Source of the DNA: Liopterus haemorrhoidalis | Lineage: Eukaryota; Arthropoda; Insecta; Coleoptera; Dytiscidae | Direction of reading: 5' to 3' | NCBI GenBank assembly: GCA_963971575.1 | Contig: OZ020622.1 | Location: 2,456,279-2,520,278, forward strand | Length of the DNA stretch: 64,000 nt | In this document: positions 23,040 to 35,150 of the stretch, in pieces | Position numbering within the stretch: the stretch's first letter is position 1 | How the letters are laid out: every line of letters begins with the position of its first letter | Made by a program: the position numbers and the translations under genes | Notes under the pieces: model-generated | Database searches by the model: none | The model's input: the letters and a program-made list of their open reading frames with translations, nothing else | What the model was told of the DNA's origin: nothing

Positions 23040-23200
23040 CTTATCTAACACAGAGAAGAACTAAAGTTAGAGTCAATGGCATGGAATCGAATTCCTTTTT
23101 CCCTACAACCGGCGTACCCCAAGGAACAATTCTAGGACCCTTTCTGTTCTTCCTACTCATTGACGATTTACCTGTGGAAGTAGGAACCAGTGTATTTGGC
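23040..23200 (+). pseudogene. Non-LTR reverse transcriptase fragment
   Basis: The plus strand reads VRVNGMESNSFFPTTGVPQG, then TILGPFLFFLLIDDLPVEVG. The GVPQGTILGPFLF box is the conserved palm motif of LINE reverse transcriptases. It is wedged between two mariner pieces. Confidence 0.75.
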
Positions 23201-23296
23201 TCTAGTGTTACGCAGTAGATAATATAAAATTAGTTTGCCAAATTTCGTACAGGTAACTTAAAAACTAAACCAAAAAAAAACCTGGCTCATTGATTA

Positions 23297-23659
23297 CAGC
23301 ATAAATATACTGCAACCAACTGGACGAAATGAAGAAAAACAGCCTAGATTGGTCAACAGATCGACTCCTATCTTATTGCATGATAACGCTAGAGCATGAT
23401 AACGCTACAGGAATTGGAGTTGGGACGTCTTCATTATCCTCCATACTCACCAGACCTAGCCCCCACTGACTACCACTTCTTCCGCAATTTGGATAACTTT
23501 TTAATAGGAAAACAGTTTAATTTTGACAATGCTGTAAACCTGGCCTTCCAGGAATTCATTGATTCTCGTCCACCATGGTTTTATATCACCGGCCTGAACA
23601 ACCTGCCGCTTAAATGGCAAAAGTATATAGACAATATGGGTGCATACTTTGATGAATAA
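23297..23659 (+). pseudogene. Mariner transposase C-terminal fragment
   Basis: The plus strand reads PRLVNRSTPILLHDNARA, then after a short frame break LELGRLHYPPYSPDLAPTDY, HFFRNLDNFLIGKQFN and LPLKWQKYIDNMGAYFDE with a stop at 23657-23659. This is the catalytic-to-C-terminal part of a mariner transposase. A short ATGATAACGCTA duplication sits at the frame break (about 23381-23408). Confidence 0.8.
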
Positions 23660-24290
23660 AATAATTCCTTATATTTGTAAGTTATCAACCAACTTTGCAT
23701 TCTTTTCTACAAATTACATCCTTGACGACCTAATATATCTTTTTGCATCGGGTCATATCGTCGCATTTATTTCTGTTTTAAGATACTGTCTGTCAATTAC
23801 ATCTATTTCAAATTTTGTTTTAAGTTAATAAAAAGTGGTTAAACGACAATTTTTCAAAATAATGTTCCATTTAATGAAAAAGAAAATACATTCGCTTCTC
23901 ATTTAAAAGATACTAAATTGTTATCATGATTTCCCTTTTTATGAATAAATTTTGTGTTCCTTTTTCATCGTTTATCCTTTGTTCAGGAGTCCTGAAAATT
24001 ACTAGGACAAAAAATACTGTAATATAATAAATCGCAGGGGGGTAATAAAAATATTTGCGTTGACATTTGTAAATCGCTATACGTCGCCAACCAACGAATA
24101 TATTGCTTATTGCGTGCATGGAATGGACTTAGGGGGAGAAGATTACAGAAAAAAATGTGTTTACTGCTTGAAAAGAATATTTTTCTGAATACTTAACACA
24201 GTCTTTAAAGTTCATTCTGCTTGCTATCTTTTTGAGTCTTATTTGGCCGAAAACATGTATTTGTTGTTGAGCAAAAACTGATGTGATATT
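23660..24290. other. Unannotated intergenic sequence
   Basis: No supported exon or bounded repeat was found. Confidence 0.4.
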
Positions 24291-24295
24291 TGAGT

Positions 24296-24358
24296 TCAGC
24301 AGCACCAAATTAGTAAGAAACAAGTCTTAGATGTAAGTCAGCAAAAATTGTGTTGACC
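24296..24358. repeat. Loose terminus of the ACACTGGTCAAC element
   Basis: GCAGCACCAAATTAGTAAGA through TTGTGTTGACCAGTGT is the reverse complement of the left end of the element at 50905-52043. Only the terminus is present. Confidence 0.75.
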
Positions 24359-25384
24359 AGTGTAATCTTTGTTTACAAATCTTTATTAATATCTCAGTAA
24401 CATATTCTGCATTTCTATCAATTTTTAATCAAAGTATTTTTGTACTCCAAATCTCTTTAAAGTATTTTCTTTTAGTATTTTCCAATTCACTCGTCAGGCA
24501 TTCGCAAATCTACCAAATAGCATTCTCATCTACTCTAAGACAGTATTAGATTCAAACACGCGAGTTTTACTTGAACTGAGTCTTCACAGCGGGCACTGAT
24601 AACCTTTAACCCTTTCCTAACAACACCCATCAATAAAACCAGGCATTAACCCTCTAGCAACCACTAGAAAGTTTAACGTAACATGTTTTAAAAAGCATAG
24701 TCCACTAAAAAGTCAATATATCTTTACCATTAACAATTAGGACGATTTTAGGAGGTTTGTAAACATTTTTGTGGCAAGTAAAGGGTTAATAAAACATTGG
24801 CAAAGCTATTTTCTAGATTGTGTCTAGGATAGTTGTTTTTTAACAAAAACTTTGAAGACTGCGACTTAGTAAATTAAAACCATTGCATGAAAACAAAATA
24901 ATTATCAAAAGAAAAAAATTATGTGAAGTGTGATTTTCACACAGGGTTTCGCAGGTAAATAATAAGGAAGACTGAGTGTGCAGGACAAATTTTGCTTTGT
25001 AGTAATCACGGCAAAATAAACGATATTTTTAAAATAATTTATCGTCTGTTAATCTAAGAGCTTTAAAAACAAATTTTATGTTCAAATATTTTTTTGATAA
25101 TTTTAGTTCGAATACCTTATACCATTATTTAAGTTTCTAAATATGTGCAGTATTTTTTTTTAACAAGGTTCATTATGATTTTGAAAATTGCGCCTATGGC
25201 TTCCATTGGTTGTTTCAAGTCATATACTCCGCCCCTCTGGTTTCGTATACATGACACAAAAAATGAAAATACAATTCCAACAATTCCACCTGTTAAATTT
25301 ACGCTCTTAAAATTAAATGCAACATTTACCAAAATATAACTAGAATTTTGACTAATTTAAACAAAATAAAAATGGAAAAAAAAT

Positions 25385-25460
25385 TGTCTCCTCTGCCCAG
25401 GAGCGAACTCTAGTTTGCTGCGTATCAAGCGAGCAAGCTAACCATTAAACCAGCATACTC
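25385..25460 (-). repeat. tRNA-like (Pol III promoter) segment of R1
   Basis: The minus strand reads GCTGGTTTAATGGTTAGC, matching a Pol III A box, and about 30 nt later GAGTTCGCTCC, a B-box-like motif. It is followed by GGGCAGAGGAG. It resembles a tRNA head of a SINE but cannot form a full cloverleaf with confidence. Confidence 0.6.
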
Positions 25461-25941
25461 TAAGTATAGTGTGTTACATAACTTTTGTACATAGTCAACC
25501 AAAAAACGCAGAAAAAGCGTTATTTTGCGAAAACATAATCTGAAAATTCCTGTTGTACTATTCCGGTTCACACCAATATACATTACTTAGAATTTTTTCA
25601 GATTATTAGTTTAAACCATCTGGGCTACAGGGTGTACAAACTTTTTTTTGCACAATTTTGGCAAAAATTGCATCAAAATAATCTATTTTGCAAAAATAAA
25701 ATTTTGATCGTTAATCCACGTACTAAGGGCTTTCATTTGATACCCTACTCAGAATTTTAAAAATACATTTTTTTTCTATGAGCACATATTTGTTTATATT
25801 TTTACGACAATATGTTTTTTAGATGTTTTAGTATTTTTCCTATGTGCGGGTCAAAGAGTTGTATAAGCATGCCAAATTTCAACTTTCTAGGTTTTTTACC
25901 GAAGAGACAGACAGATAGACAGACGACAAAATGACGGTATA

Positions 25942-26401
25942 GGGGAAGTATTTTAAGATCGCAGCGCTATTGCGGCATACTTGGAACCTTCAAAATAGAC
26001 ATTCGTTACATATAAACAACGTGAATTTTAATTTTTACTGGTGGTTTTTGTAATTTTGCTACAATATTAATACTTGTTTTTATGCAATTATATTTTTATG
26101 CAAACATTTTTTATAAAAATGAGCACGATAGAATATCTATTTCTGTAGTTGCTAACAGAGCCGCAGTAAGGAGGGGGGGCGACGGCCCCTAGCGCACTAA
26201 GGAAAAGGGTGCTGACGGCTTCGCCATTGCGAAGGTGAGGACCTTTTTTTTTGCTCATCACTTAAATTTTGAGAGGTAAGAACCTTGTTTTCATTTACCA
26301 AGGGCGCCAAAACACGGCTCTGCCCCTAGCGCAAGTTTTTCTTACTGTGGCTCTGGTTGGTAAAATCCCACCAGATGTCATATCGCTTAGCACGTTTTCC
26401 C
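25942..26401. mobile_element. MITE-C inserted in R1
   Basis: Termini are GGGGAAGTATTTTAAGATCG and, from the right, GGGAAAACGTGCTAAGCGAT, flanked by TATA on both sides (938-941 and 402-405 within the 25-26 kb numbering). The uninterrupted R1 copies read GACGGTATAAGGG, giving the empty site. A second MITE-C copy lies at 60184-60445. No coding capacity. Confidence 0.85.
26156..26355. mobile_element. hAT-type MITE nested in MITE-C
   Basis: Termini CAGAGCCGCAGTAAG and CTTACTGTGGCTCTG are inverted. Flanking 8-bp sequences are GTTGCTAA and GTTGGTAA (7 of 8). The MITE-C copy at 60184-60445 lacks this insert, giving an empty site. Inside is a GTGAGGACC...GCTCATCACTT module also found as a tandem array in another hAT MITE at 37749-38084. 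Confidence 0.88.
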
Positions 26402-26436
26402 TATAAGGGTATTTTGGTCTTACCTACCAAACCCTA

Positions 26437-27183
26437 AAAATGGGATCAGTAAGCTCTTTCATTACCCCCACTATCCCCCACCTAATAGCATAAGTGGTGG
26501 GGGTTACCCCCACTCTTTAAAAGTAAGAGTGGGGATACCCCCACTACTACTGTGTCATCACACCAGTTCAGTGGTGGGGATAACAATGCAGTTAACACAT
26601 TGCAATGATCTTGATTTGTACTTATTGACAGATTTAGCAGCGGGGCGGTTTTTAATGACGCGTGGGGCGGAAGGAGGGAGAGGGGAGGGGATTAGAATGA
26701 AGTTATTACAGAATGGAGGCAGTCACGCGGTTGTTTGGATATGATCTCTAATTTACACTGTGGTTCCGTGGCACATGCGATCACTCATACTCTGTCTGTC
26801 ATAGTTCACACGCAAACTTTGACCAGGGCAGGGATTAGAAAAAAATATTTGGTTATATATCAAACAATTGTCAAGATAGGGGTGTCTAGTCTACACTTTT
26901 TATAATAATATATTCTATAAGAATATTTAAGTATTTATTTTAATACGAATATCTTCATCTATATGAAAAGGTCAAAGCTAGTGGTGTATAGTTATTTACA
27001 TTGCTAGATGCGTAACTGATTTTTTTTTTTAGAAATAGAAATATAAAAACACTAGGTTAAGTTTCACAAATTCTTTATTACTCAATACGTATTTCGGTTA
27101 GTACTATTTTAAAAATTATAATGCTATTTTCAAAATTGCTTACAACAATGGTTATTCAAAAACAGATATAGAATTTTATGAAA
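26437..27183. other. Intergenic sequence with GTGGGGGTA-type short repeats
   Basis: About 26460-26580 has several copies of CCCCCACT/AGTGGGGG in both orientations, which could form hairpins. No gene was recognised in the rest. Confidence 0.4.
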
Positions 27184-27955
<772 letters not shown>

Positions 27956-28174
27956 AGAAAGAAACTACTAAATTTTTGCTACAGTATTAAAAGTTCGCCC
28001 GTCGAAAATTTAAAAAAAATCCCATTTTTAAGTAAGATTAGCTACAAAATTGGTAATACACTCAAAAAACAGTCAAAAATTACTTAATAAATAATAAAAT
28101 AGATAATAGGGATAAAACTCATCATACTGAAGACTGGGATGTTTACCAAAATTTGGTCTTCTGGATCGCCTGAA

Positions 28175-28251
28175 CTAGCGATTCGATGACAGCTGGGAAC
28201 CATCAGGAAGGATTCTTGGAACCGAAGGCGTTGTTTCTAGACTTGATTGTG
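28175..28251 (-). CDS. Candidate terminal coding exon, gene unknown
   Basis: On the minus strand, TTTCCTGTTGCAG is a good acceptor, followed by an open 77 bp that reads QSSLETTPSVPRILPDGSQL then SSNR and a TAG stop. It enters in phase 1. The composition is more balanced than its flanks. It could be an alternative last exon of the immunoglobulin-domain gene upstream, whose exons also leave in phase 1, but the 7-kb gap makes this speculative. A chance ORF is the alternative. Confidence 0.3.
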
Positions 28252-28817
28252 CTGCAACAGGAAATGAATACGAAATATAATTATAATTATAATCAATCTC
28301 TCTCTCTTCTTTTTGCACTGTTTCTTCTTTTTCCACGTTTTCCTTTTTTATACATAGTAACATATAACATTGTTACTATGTTCGTTATCCTAGATTTAGT
28401 TTCAGTGCCAACTTATTTAAATTTAAAAAAAATCTTCTTATTATTTTTATTCCGTCCCTGGCAATGCGTGGTTTGTTATTTTCTTTGTCCAGAATAAGTT
28501 TATGAACATGTCATGTACGTATTTTTCACCATTGATTGCAGCCAGAATTACTTTATTCAAAAACTTATCAAAAGCCATTGCCAAGTGGATGACAAGTAAC
28601 GATAATATCGCAAAACAGAAATTACTTTAAGGGTGTTTAACAGTAACTAGGTTGTTACAAAAAATTGCATGAAAGGTGTGAAAAGAACTGATAAATTATG
28701 TAATTAAAGTTAGAAAAAACATTATTAAACCATCATGAAAAATCTAGATAATTATTAAAAAATAATTACTACAGAAATAACCTATTACCTGTTCGCTTCC
28801 AGGATATTACCATAAAG
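28252..28817. other. Unannotated intergenic sequence
   Basis: No supported feature was found. Confidence 0.4.
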
Positions 28818-28831
28818 CAGTGTTTCTCAAA
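28818..28831. repeat. Solo hAT terminus
   Basis: CAGTGTTTCTCAAA is a typical hAT terminal sequence. No matching opposite end was found; it abuts the next element directly. Confidence 0.4.
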
Positions 28832-29465
28832 GGGTACATTCGATTTGACGCTCCGAGCGTTCCGAGCAAGTTCTGTACACTCAAACGTGTTCGATTTGAC
28901 GCTCGGAGTACACTCAATTGCATTCGTTTTGCGATCGAGCGAGCATTTAGAGTGCGCTCTATGTGTTCGGGGTTGTAAGACCGAGCATATGGAGTATGAC
29001 GTAAAAAGTGGGGGAATGGCGGGAAAGAAATGAAAGTTTAAAATTAAATTATAAATAAAATAAAAATAATTGCCTTAGACAAATAACAATAGACAAATAA
29101 TATTGTTATTTGTCTATGGCTACAGAGTACGGCCATTTTATGTATTTGTGACGTTCTGTAAACAGCAAACGTGCATAAAATTAAAATGGAAAAAATTATT
29201 AAATTAATTCATTAATTATTATTTAATTTTTATTTAATTTTATTTCTTCATCATTGAAAAAAATCAAGGAAAAACCGAGGTATATAATTTTGATTCATGA
29301 CTGACGTGAACTAATCTGACAATAAAAACGCCGCCTAAAATTGTAGGGTTAGATTTTATAAACATTACGTCACAAGAACGCTCGCTCCGTTAGTGCTCTA
29401 TTCATGACGTCACCATCAACTGTTCGCTCAGCGCTCGCTCTACTCTGTACAACTCGAATGCACCC
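28832..29465. mobile_element. TIR element, GGGTRCATTCGAKTTG ends
   Basis: The left end GGGTACATTCGATTTGACG is matched by the right end read inward, GGGTGCATTCGAGTTGTAC. Both ends contain CGAGC-rich subterminal repeats (CGCTCGGAG, GAGCGAGCG) and a GACGTCA/TGACGTA motif. No clear target duplication, so no superfamily assigned. No transposase was recognised inside. Confidence 0.65.
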
Positions 29466-29473
29466 AAGATAAT

Positions 29474-29626
29474 CAGACCAATTCTGTAACTCTGTTACTA
29501 TGATAATAGTAACTAAATTCGTCACTATGAGCAAGTTACTACCATGAATGAAAGGCATTATACTTTTTATAATATTTTATGTTGTAATAACGTTATTACA
29601 CAGTAACTTTTTACAGAATTGATCTG
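29474..29626. mobile_element. Short MITE, CAGACCAATTCTGTAA family (copy B)
   Basis: This is bounded by CAGACCAATTCTGTAA and TTACAGAATTGATCTG and matches copy A at 6012-6171 over its length, with a few small indels. Confidence 0.78.
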
Positions 29627-30647
29627 AAGGTGTTCTTTAATAATAGATTTGATCGCGACCGATTCAGCCTGGCTATGAACGAACCAGAAGTATGCCTCTC
29701 TTAATGGGTCGTTCTCTTTTATAGAGTTTTTGGCGTTTTACTTTCTTTTTTTTTGACAAATCTAAATTCGTTCCAATGATGTGCGTTCCCGCGGCGACTC
29801 CTGAATAAATTATTAAAATACACAAAACCGGAACACCGAGACATAAACCTCAAAACCGGGACAATCCCGGTTTTCCGGGACGTCTAAGAGCCCTAGTCCC
29901 GTTACCTAATTTTCACACCTGGTATAATTCCTTCCACCTTATTAAAAGCCAGAAGATGCAAGCCCGTAATACATCCATGTAATGCTGGTTGCATATATTA
30001 CGTTGAATATCAAATAAAATATAAAAACAAAACTATTTACAAATTGAAACTAATATTTTAACATCATAACTAAACATGCAAAAGTTCCATTTCGATAGTA
30101 AATTACTCTCGAATCTAATTAGCGAAATACATTAGCGCACCCAATAAAATTACATATTATTGCATTTGTAAGATTGTTTTGTATCTGTACGCCACTGTGT
30201 AAAATCATTATCAAAACGTCATGCACGTTAAGTAAATTATATGTCAACATGTTTTAATTTATATGGCAATTAAACTATGAAGTAATTATTGTCGTATGTA
30301 CTGTGAGAAATGTTTAATTGTAACGCGAAAATTAACAGTATTATTTATTAATCAACGTACTGACTCTGGCGAATTAAAACTAAGTTATTATAGGTGTGTC
30401 CGGAAAGAATACAACTTTGTGTTATACTAAGGTGACCAACTTTTTTACAAAGGAAAGGATGACACATAGAGATATCGTTAAAAAACAAGGAAATATCGTA
30501 AAAAAAAATTTTTCATTTTATTCTTTGCAGCAATAATACACTATAGTATGAAAAAAACTTATAATGATTAATTATTATTATTTAAATGAGTACATATCAA
30601 TCGAATGAATATTTTTTATCAAAGTATCTTCTTTTAACAATATATTG
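29627..30647. other. Unannotated A+T-rich intergenic sequence
   Basis: No supported feature was found; a CCCGGTTTTCCGGGACG palindromic phrase occurs near 29870. Confidence 0.4.
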
Positions 30648-30649
30648 TA

Positions 30650-31211
30650 GACCGGGAGGTCATGACAGTTTTTGGTCTCCGATTTCATACAGCATGCCTT
30701 TTGGAGGAGAGAATATTTACCCTGTGACAACAAAAAAGGGATAGTACTAAACCCCTACACGCTTTCCGGTCATAGGGAAAATTGCATTTCCACTTAAACA
30801 CAAAATTTTTGTGCTTTTCTCTGATTTAATATTGCTTGCCCTTTTGTCAAAAGAAAGTTATAACAAATTTAAAGTCTTTTAAATATATGCATGCGATTCG
30901 GAGGGTCCCAAAGGGGTCAAACGGTCATGTGATCTTGTAATAAAAAAATATGATTTTCCGCGTTTTCATACATGCCTATAATTAAAAGACTTTAAATTTG
31001 TTATAACTTTCTTTTGAGAAAAGGGCAAGCAATATTAAATCAATGAAAAACACAAAAATTTTGTGCAAGGGGAAATGCAATTTTTCCTATGACCGGAAAG
31101 CGTGCAGGGGTTTAGTACCATCCCTTTTTTGTTGTCACAGGGTAAATATTCTCTCCTCCAAAAGGCATGCTGTATGAAATCGGAGGCCAAAAATGTCATG
31201 AGCTCCCGGTC
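30650..31211. mobile_element. Complete foldback (long inverted repeat) element
   Basis: Two ~230-bp arms are reverse complements with few differences. The left arm begins GACCGGGAGGTCATGACA and the right arm ends TGTCATGAGCTCCCGGTC. A central loop of roughly 100 nt (about 30890-30985) carries GGAGGGTCCCAAAGGGGTC. TA flanks both sides (30648-30649, 31212-31213). Other copies are at 15501-15809 and 59006-59099. It is inserted next to, probably within, a hAT transposase remnant. Confidence 0.9.
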
Positions 31212-31213
31212 TA

Positions 31214-31600
31214 TTGGTAATATCTGAACAAGAAATATCCTTCATATTGAATTTTACAGCAAGTGCTGCAGCTAGAGTATCAACATTCAATTTAGATTTC
31301 TCACTTTTCCAAAAATCATTAGCAATTGAAAAAACTCTTTCAACTGCTGCATTAGGTCCAGGGCAGCACAAGTTAAATTGAACAAGAATAAATAAATTTT
31401 CATATGGAATATGTTCATTTTTAAAATGGCTAAATATTTCTACCCATCTTTTATCAATTTCAACGTGTTGATTTTCCCATTGCATTAATATTTCAGAATT
31501 TAAATATACATTCAGTCTTCTAATTTCTTCAAAGAGACAATTCTCGTCTATTTTAATATCTGGAATTTGTTTAGATAAAAACTCAACACAAGATTCAAAA
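31214..31600 (-). pseudogene. hAT transposase C-terminal fragment
   Basis: The minus strand reads CVEFLSKQIPDIKIDENCLF, RRLNVYLNSEILMQWENQHV, then LVQFNLCCPGPNAAVERVFS and IANDFWKSEKSKLNVDTLAA. The PGPNAAVERVFS block with the following LNVDTL is the hAT dimerisation domain (usual pattern ERxFS...R..L....). The frame runs straight into the foldback element at its 3' side, which replaces the natural end. Upstream catalytic parts are missing. Confidence 0.8.
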
Positions 31601-32763
31601 ATAATAACGAATTGTCCCTGTCCGAAGCCGAGCGAAGCAGCTAATCTGATTATAAAAGGAAGGTTCGATTTGGAGTCATTGGTAGCAAAAATTTCGGAGT
31701 CGAAGTCAGTGGTAACATAAATTCCGGAGTCAAATTAGGAATTGGAGTCTATAGTTTCACCCATTGTACACTGTACAGCCCTATTATTTAGATTTTTCTT
31801 AATTTTTGACTTACATCTGATTAGTGGTTTCTAACTGGACGAAAGAGTAAAATATTGGTATATTCTTTGTTCGAGTAGTGAGATTTTCCAGTTGTTTTAA
31901 TTTTTTCCACTCATTTCCGTTTGAGTGAGTTTTGTATTTATGTTTTCCGATGCGTTTTCCTGTTTTTCCTGAACAAAAATCATTAGTTTCTCGGTCTATT
32001 ACTACAAGTTGACAACAAAATTTTTTCTTATAAAAAAAAACTTGATTTATCTCTGGCAATCAATTCAAATAGTAAAAGATCGCGTTTTTTGCAATTAGAC
32101 ATGTCTATATATTTCTTTTAATGCTTTTTTACCTAACCTTATTTTTTGTTGGGCTTTATTAAATTGCCGACGCTTATTAAATAATATTTTTAATACTCTT
32201 ACAAACTTTTCACGTGACTGATTTGATAAAAAAAAAGTTTTAAGTAGGTCTGATTGTATATCGGCACGGAAATCATATCCATGAAAAATTATTTTTCATG
32301 AAAATAAGAGAAAAATTTAACTTCTTAACTACAAAATTACTGAAAATACATTTCTTTATAAACAAGGGGTGGTATATTAATTAAAGAGTTCAATGGAAAA
32401 TAAGTATAAGACATTTTCATACTTTTGAACAAAATATACATTCATACCAGTTAAATTAAAATTCACAACTGAATTTTTGTAAAGGCTTTAATAGCTGTAT
32501 AGTATTTCCAAAATGAAATGGCAACTCTTGTTAAGAAGCTTAACAATGCAGTAATGGGTTTATGGCAGTAATCTTAAGACTCGTTACTGTAAAAATAATA
32601 TAAGGGGTATTAAGGTAATTTTAAATTTAAATAGAACAGATGTAACACTAGTTCAATTGAAGATAAAAACCATTAAGAATATTTTCCAAATTTATAATCC
32701 TATTGTTTCTAAATTTTAGGGGTTGTTATACTTGTTTGTTAGTTAATTTTCAACGTTCATAGC
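31601..32763. other. Unannotated intergenic sequence
   Basis: No supported feature was found; further hAT remnants are possible near 31600-31640 but too short to support. Confidence 0.4.
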
Positions 32764-33108
32764 GTGCATACATTAACATGGCTCTTTGGTGACCATATGA
32801 TTTTGCAGAAATTCTGTAGTGAAAATAGTGAATCTGTGCAAGGTGATTTGGAGTGCGAAAATGTGGACTTGGCTACTATTTTAAGGCTACCGCCATATTA
32901 TTGTGTTTTAAACCCTGTAGAACTAATATACAGCCAATTAAAAGGTAATGTGCGCTGGAAAAATTCAACACCGACAGAAAGTGGCACTGTAGTACAATTA
33001 ATTAAAGATGAAACAAGTGCAATAAGTAGTGATTTGTGGAAAAAATGTGTAGAACGCTGTGTGGCTTCCCAAGGAAGTTATTTTGAGGGAGACAATATTG
33101 AATTATAA
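32764..33108 (+). pseudogene. DDE transposase C-terminal fragment (Tc1/mariner superfamily-like)
   Basis: The plus frame contains ILRLPPYYCVLNPVELIYSQ then LKGNVRWKNSTPTES, with W-x-x-CVE near the end and a stop at 33106-33108. LPPYxCxLNPxExxxxxxK is the region of the last acidic catalytic residue (Glu) of a Tc1/mariner-type DDE nuclease. The N-terminal half upstream is missing. The open frame is uninterrupted for 114 codons. Confidence 0.65.
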
Positions 33109-34203
33109 TTCTATTCGAATAAAATTTTTTTTTTAATCAGTCATCATCATCGAGGGGACACCCTGATACTAAATTTTCAACAATTTATTTAACAGCACAA
33201 ATGTATATAAGAAAAGTTGATAAAAGGAAAAATGATAAAAGGATGAAAAAACGATTATTTTTGTTCAATGAAATTTTTAATAAGATGTTTATTTGGAGAA
33301 CTAGGGGAAGGCTACCTAAAATTGACTTATCATTTCCGTTAGAGTAGAAATATCTAGAACAAAAATCGTTCGAAGTAGGGGCACAAAAACAAATTGTAGT
33401 AAGTTACAGAAAATTGTAAGAAGAAATTCAAAATAAAATCGCCGTACTTTTTCCAGTTAAACCGGCTCTGGAGCCGTTAGTTTCCGACCCCTTATGACCT
33501 TACTACGTCCCTGTGTTTACTAATTCGTCCTTGACATTACTTTTATCGATTTTAAGAAATCAAATGCAACTGTTAGTTGCAAAAATCTTGCTAACGATTC
33601 TATTATTTGAGAAAGAATTACCTGAGTATCTAATTTAAACTCACAAATAAAACTTGGGTTTATCGGAAATATTATCACGTAAAAAACTGATCATAAAGTT
33701 TGAAAATATAACCGAGTTTTAAGAAAAATTTTAAAGTTATTTCCAATAAAGAAGTTTTCAAGAAATCGAGAAATGTTTTTACCAAAGAAGTTCCAATTTC
33801 ATCTTAACACTTTGATGTGACAAAAAAAAATCTCCTGCAATTTGATTTTTTAAGGGGCTTTAAGTAGATGAATAAACAAGTATATTTCACAAAAAATTAT
33901 TCACTTTTAAGGCGTACTTGGAAGTATAATTTGAAAGTGAAATATTTTTAATCATTTTTAATGTCATTATGGTCCACTTAGGTCATTAAATTTTTTTACC
34001 AACTTACACATCGCGTTTTTGAGAAAATTCGTATTCCTTCTACCTTTGATTTGATTTTACTCAAACGTGAAACTGGATACAGTGCGTTATATTAAAACTA
34101 ACGTGATTAATGAAACTATATTATTAATAAAAAATATTGGTCCTCATTGGACAAAATTGAATATTTCACAATGGAACAAAAATGGAAATAGAACATTAAT
34201 AGA
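33109..34203. other. Unannotated intergenic sequence
   Basis: No supported gene or bounded repeat was found. Confidence 0.4.
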
Positions 34204-34211
34204 TAGTTCAG

Positions 34212-34763
34212 CAGTGATGGGCGCGTAGAATACATGATGTAGACTAATGTAGATTTTACGCGTAAACATGTCAAGTAGAATATGCTTTTGTTTACGTGTC
34301 GAATGTAAACTGTACATGCGCAGTACGTTTAAATGTAATATTTGAAATAATAGAATGGTAATAGTTTAAATAGTTTACTTTAATGTTTATGTTTATTTCA
34401 ATTTTATGCAGTTCTAATTACATATATTGTTTCCAAAAATGTTATCTCACAAATCGTATGTTGTTATGGACAATATAAATTACTTGTTTTCTGTCTGTAT
34501 GAACTACTAAAGTAAATTTAAGATTAAAAGTTAGTAGTTGTTTTAATCAGGAAGCTGTCAAAAATATTAAATTTGAGTTCTTTACTGCCTCTTCTGCTTA
34601 AAACTGGCGGTATTTTATTTTTTTAAACGTTACATAACCTCATTTTTCATTATTCTACGCTAGATTCTACGTGTCTACACAGTCTACACTTCTCTACGCT
34701 GTCTACGGTAAATTTACACGTAGTCGTAAAAAATTCAAGTTTACGCGTAGACGCCCATCTCTG
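34212..34763. mobile_element. hAT-type MITE with perfect 8-bp target duplication
   Basis: The ends CAGTGATGGGCGCGTAGA and, inward from the right, CAGAGATGGGCGTCTACG are inverted repeats of hAT type. The flanks are TAGTTCAG at both 34204-34211 and 34764-34771. TCTACG/CGTAGA motifs recur many times near both ends, as in transposase-binding subterminal repeats. No ORF of note. Confidence 0.93.
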
Positions 34764-34917
34764 TAGTTCAGTAAAAAACAATGGTAATAATTTGGAATGG
34801 GACACCAAAAGCTACAACTTTTTTAACGACCGATGATTGAGCTATCTGTAGATCGGAACTTAAAAATCGGAAAAAAAATATATATAATAAAAAAATTATT
34901 CTCTGTCAAGTCGTACT

Positions 34918-35150
34918 TGGATCCACAGATAAATTACTTGAACTAACAGTTTGATCACGGGCGGCGCGGATACAAGAAACGTAATGGTCGTTCACCCAAC
35001 AATCCCAATGTGTCTGAGAACAGGCGTCGCTTCAGCGAGCGCTGTTCCACCTCGAATCCACAGAGAAATTACGGGAGCTAACGGGTTGAGCACGGGCGGC
35101 GTGGATCGCGAAACGTAGTGGCTGTTCACCAAACAATCCTAACATAGTGT
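34918..35150. repeat. Two-copy tandem repeat, 135-bp period, GC-rich
   Basis: A CCACAGA(T/G)AAATTAC ... CACGGGCGGCG(C/T)GGAT ... GTTCACC(C/A)AACAATCC block occurs at about 34923 and again at 35058. The region is markedly richer in G+C than its surroundings. Identity is unknown; an LTR-element remnant or a satellite fragment is possible. Confidence 0.75.

Larger units (their letters stand above)
24923..26436 (+). repeat. Interspersed repeat R1, near full length, carrying nested insertions
   Basis: It starts at a hairpin-like GTGTGATTTTCACAC and ends at TACCAAACCCTAAAAA. In order it holds the CGCCTATGGCTTCCATTGG block (about 25190), a reversed tRNA-like segment (25385-25460), CATAATCTGA...CACCAATATACATTAC, the CTAAGGGCTTTCATTTGATA block, the ACAGACAGATAGACAGACGAC microsatellite and ATGACGGTATA. 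At that TATA a 460-bp MITE is inserted, which itself contains a hAT MITE; R1 resumes with AGGGTATTTTGGTCTTACC. Confidence 0.8.
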
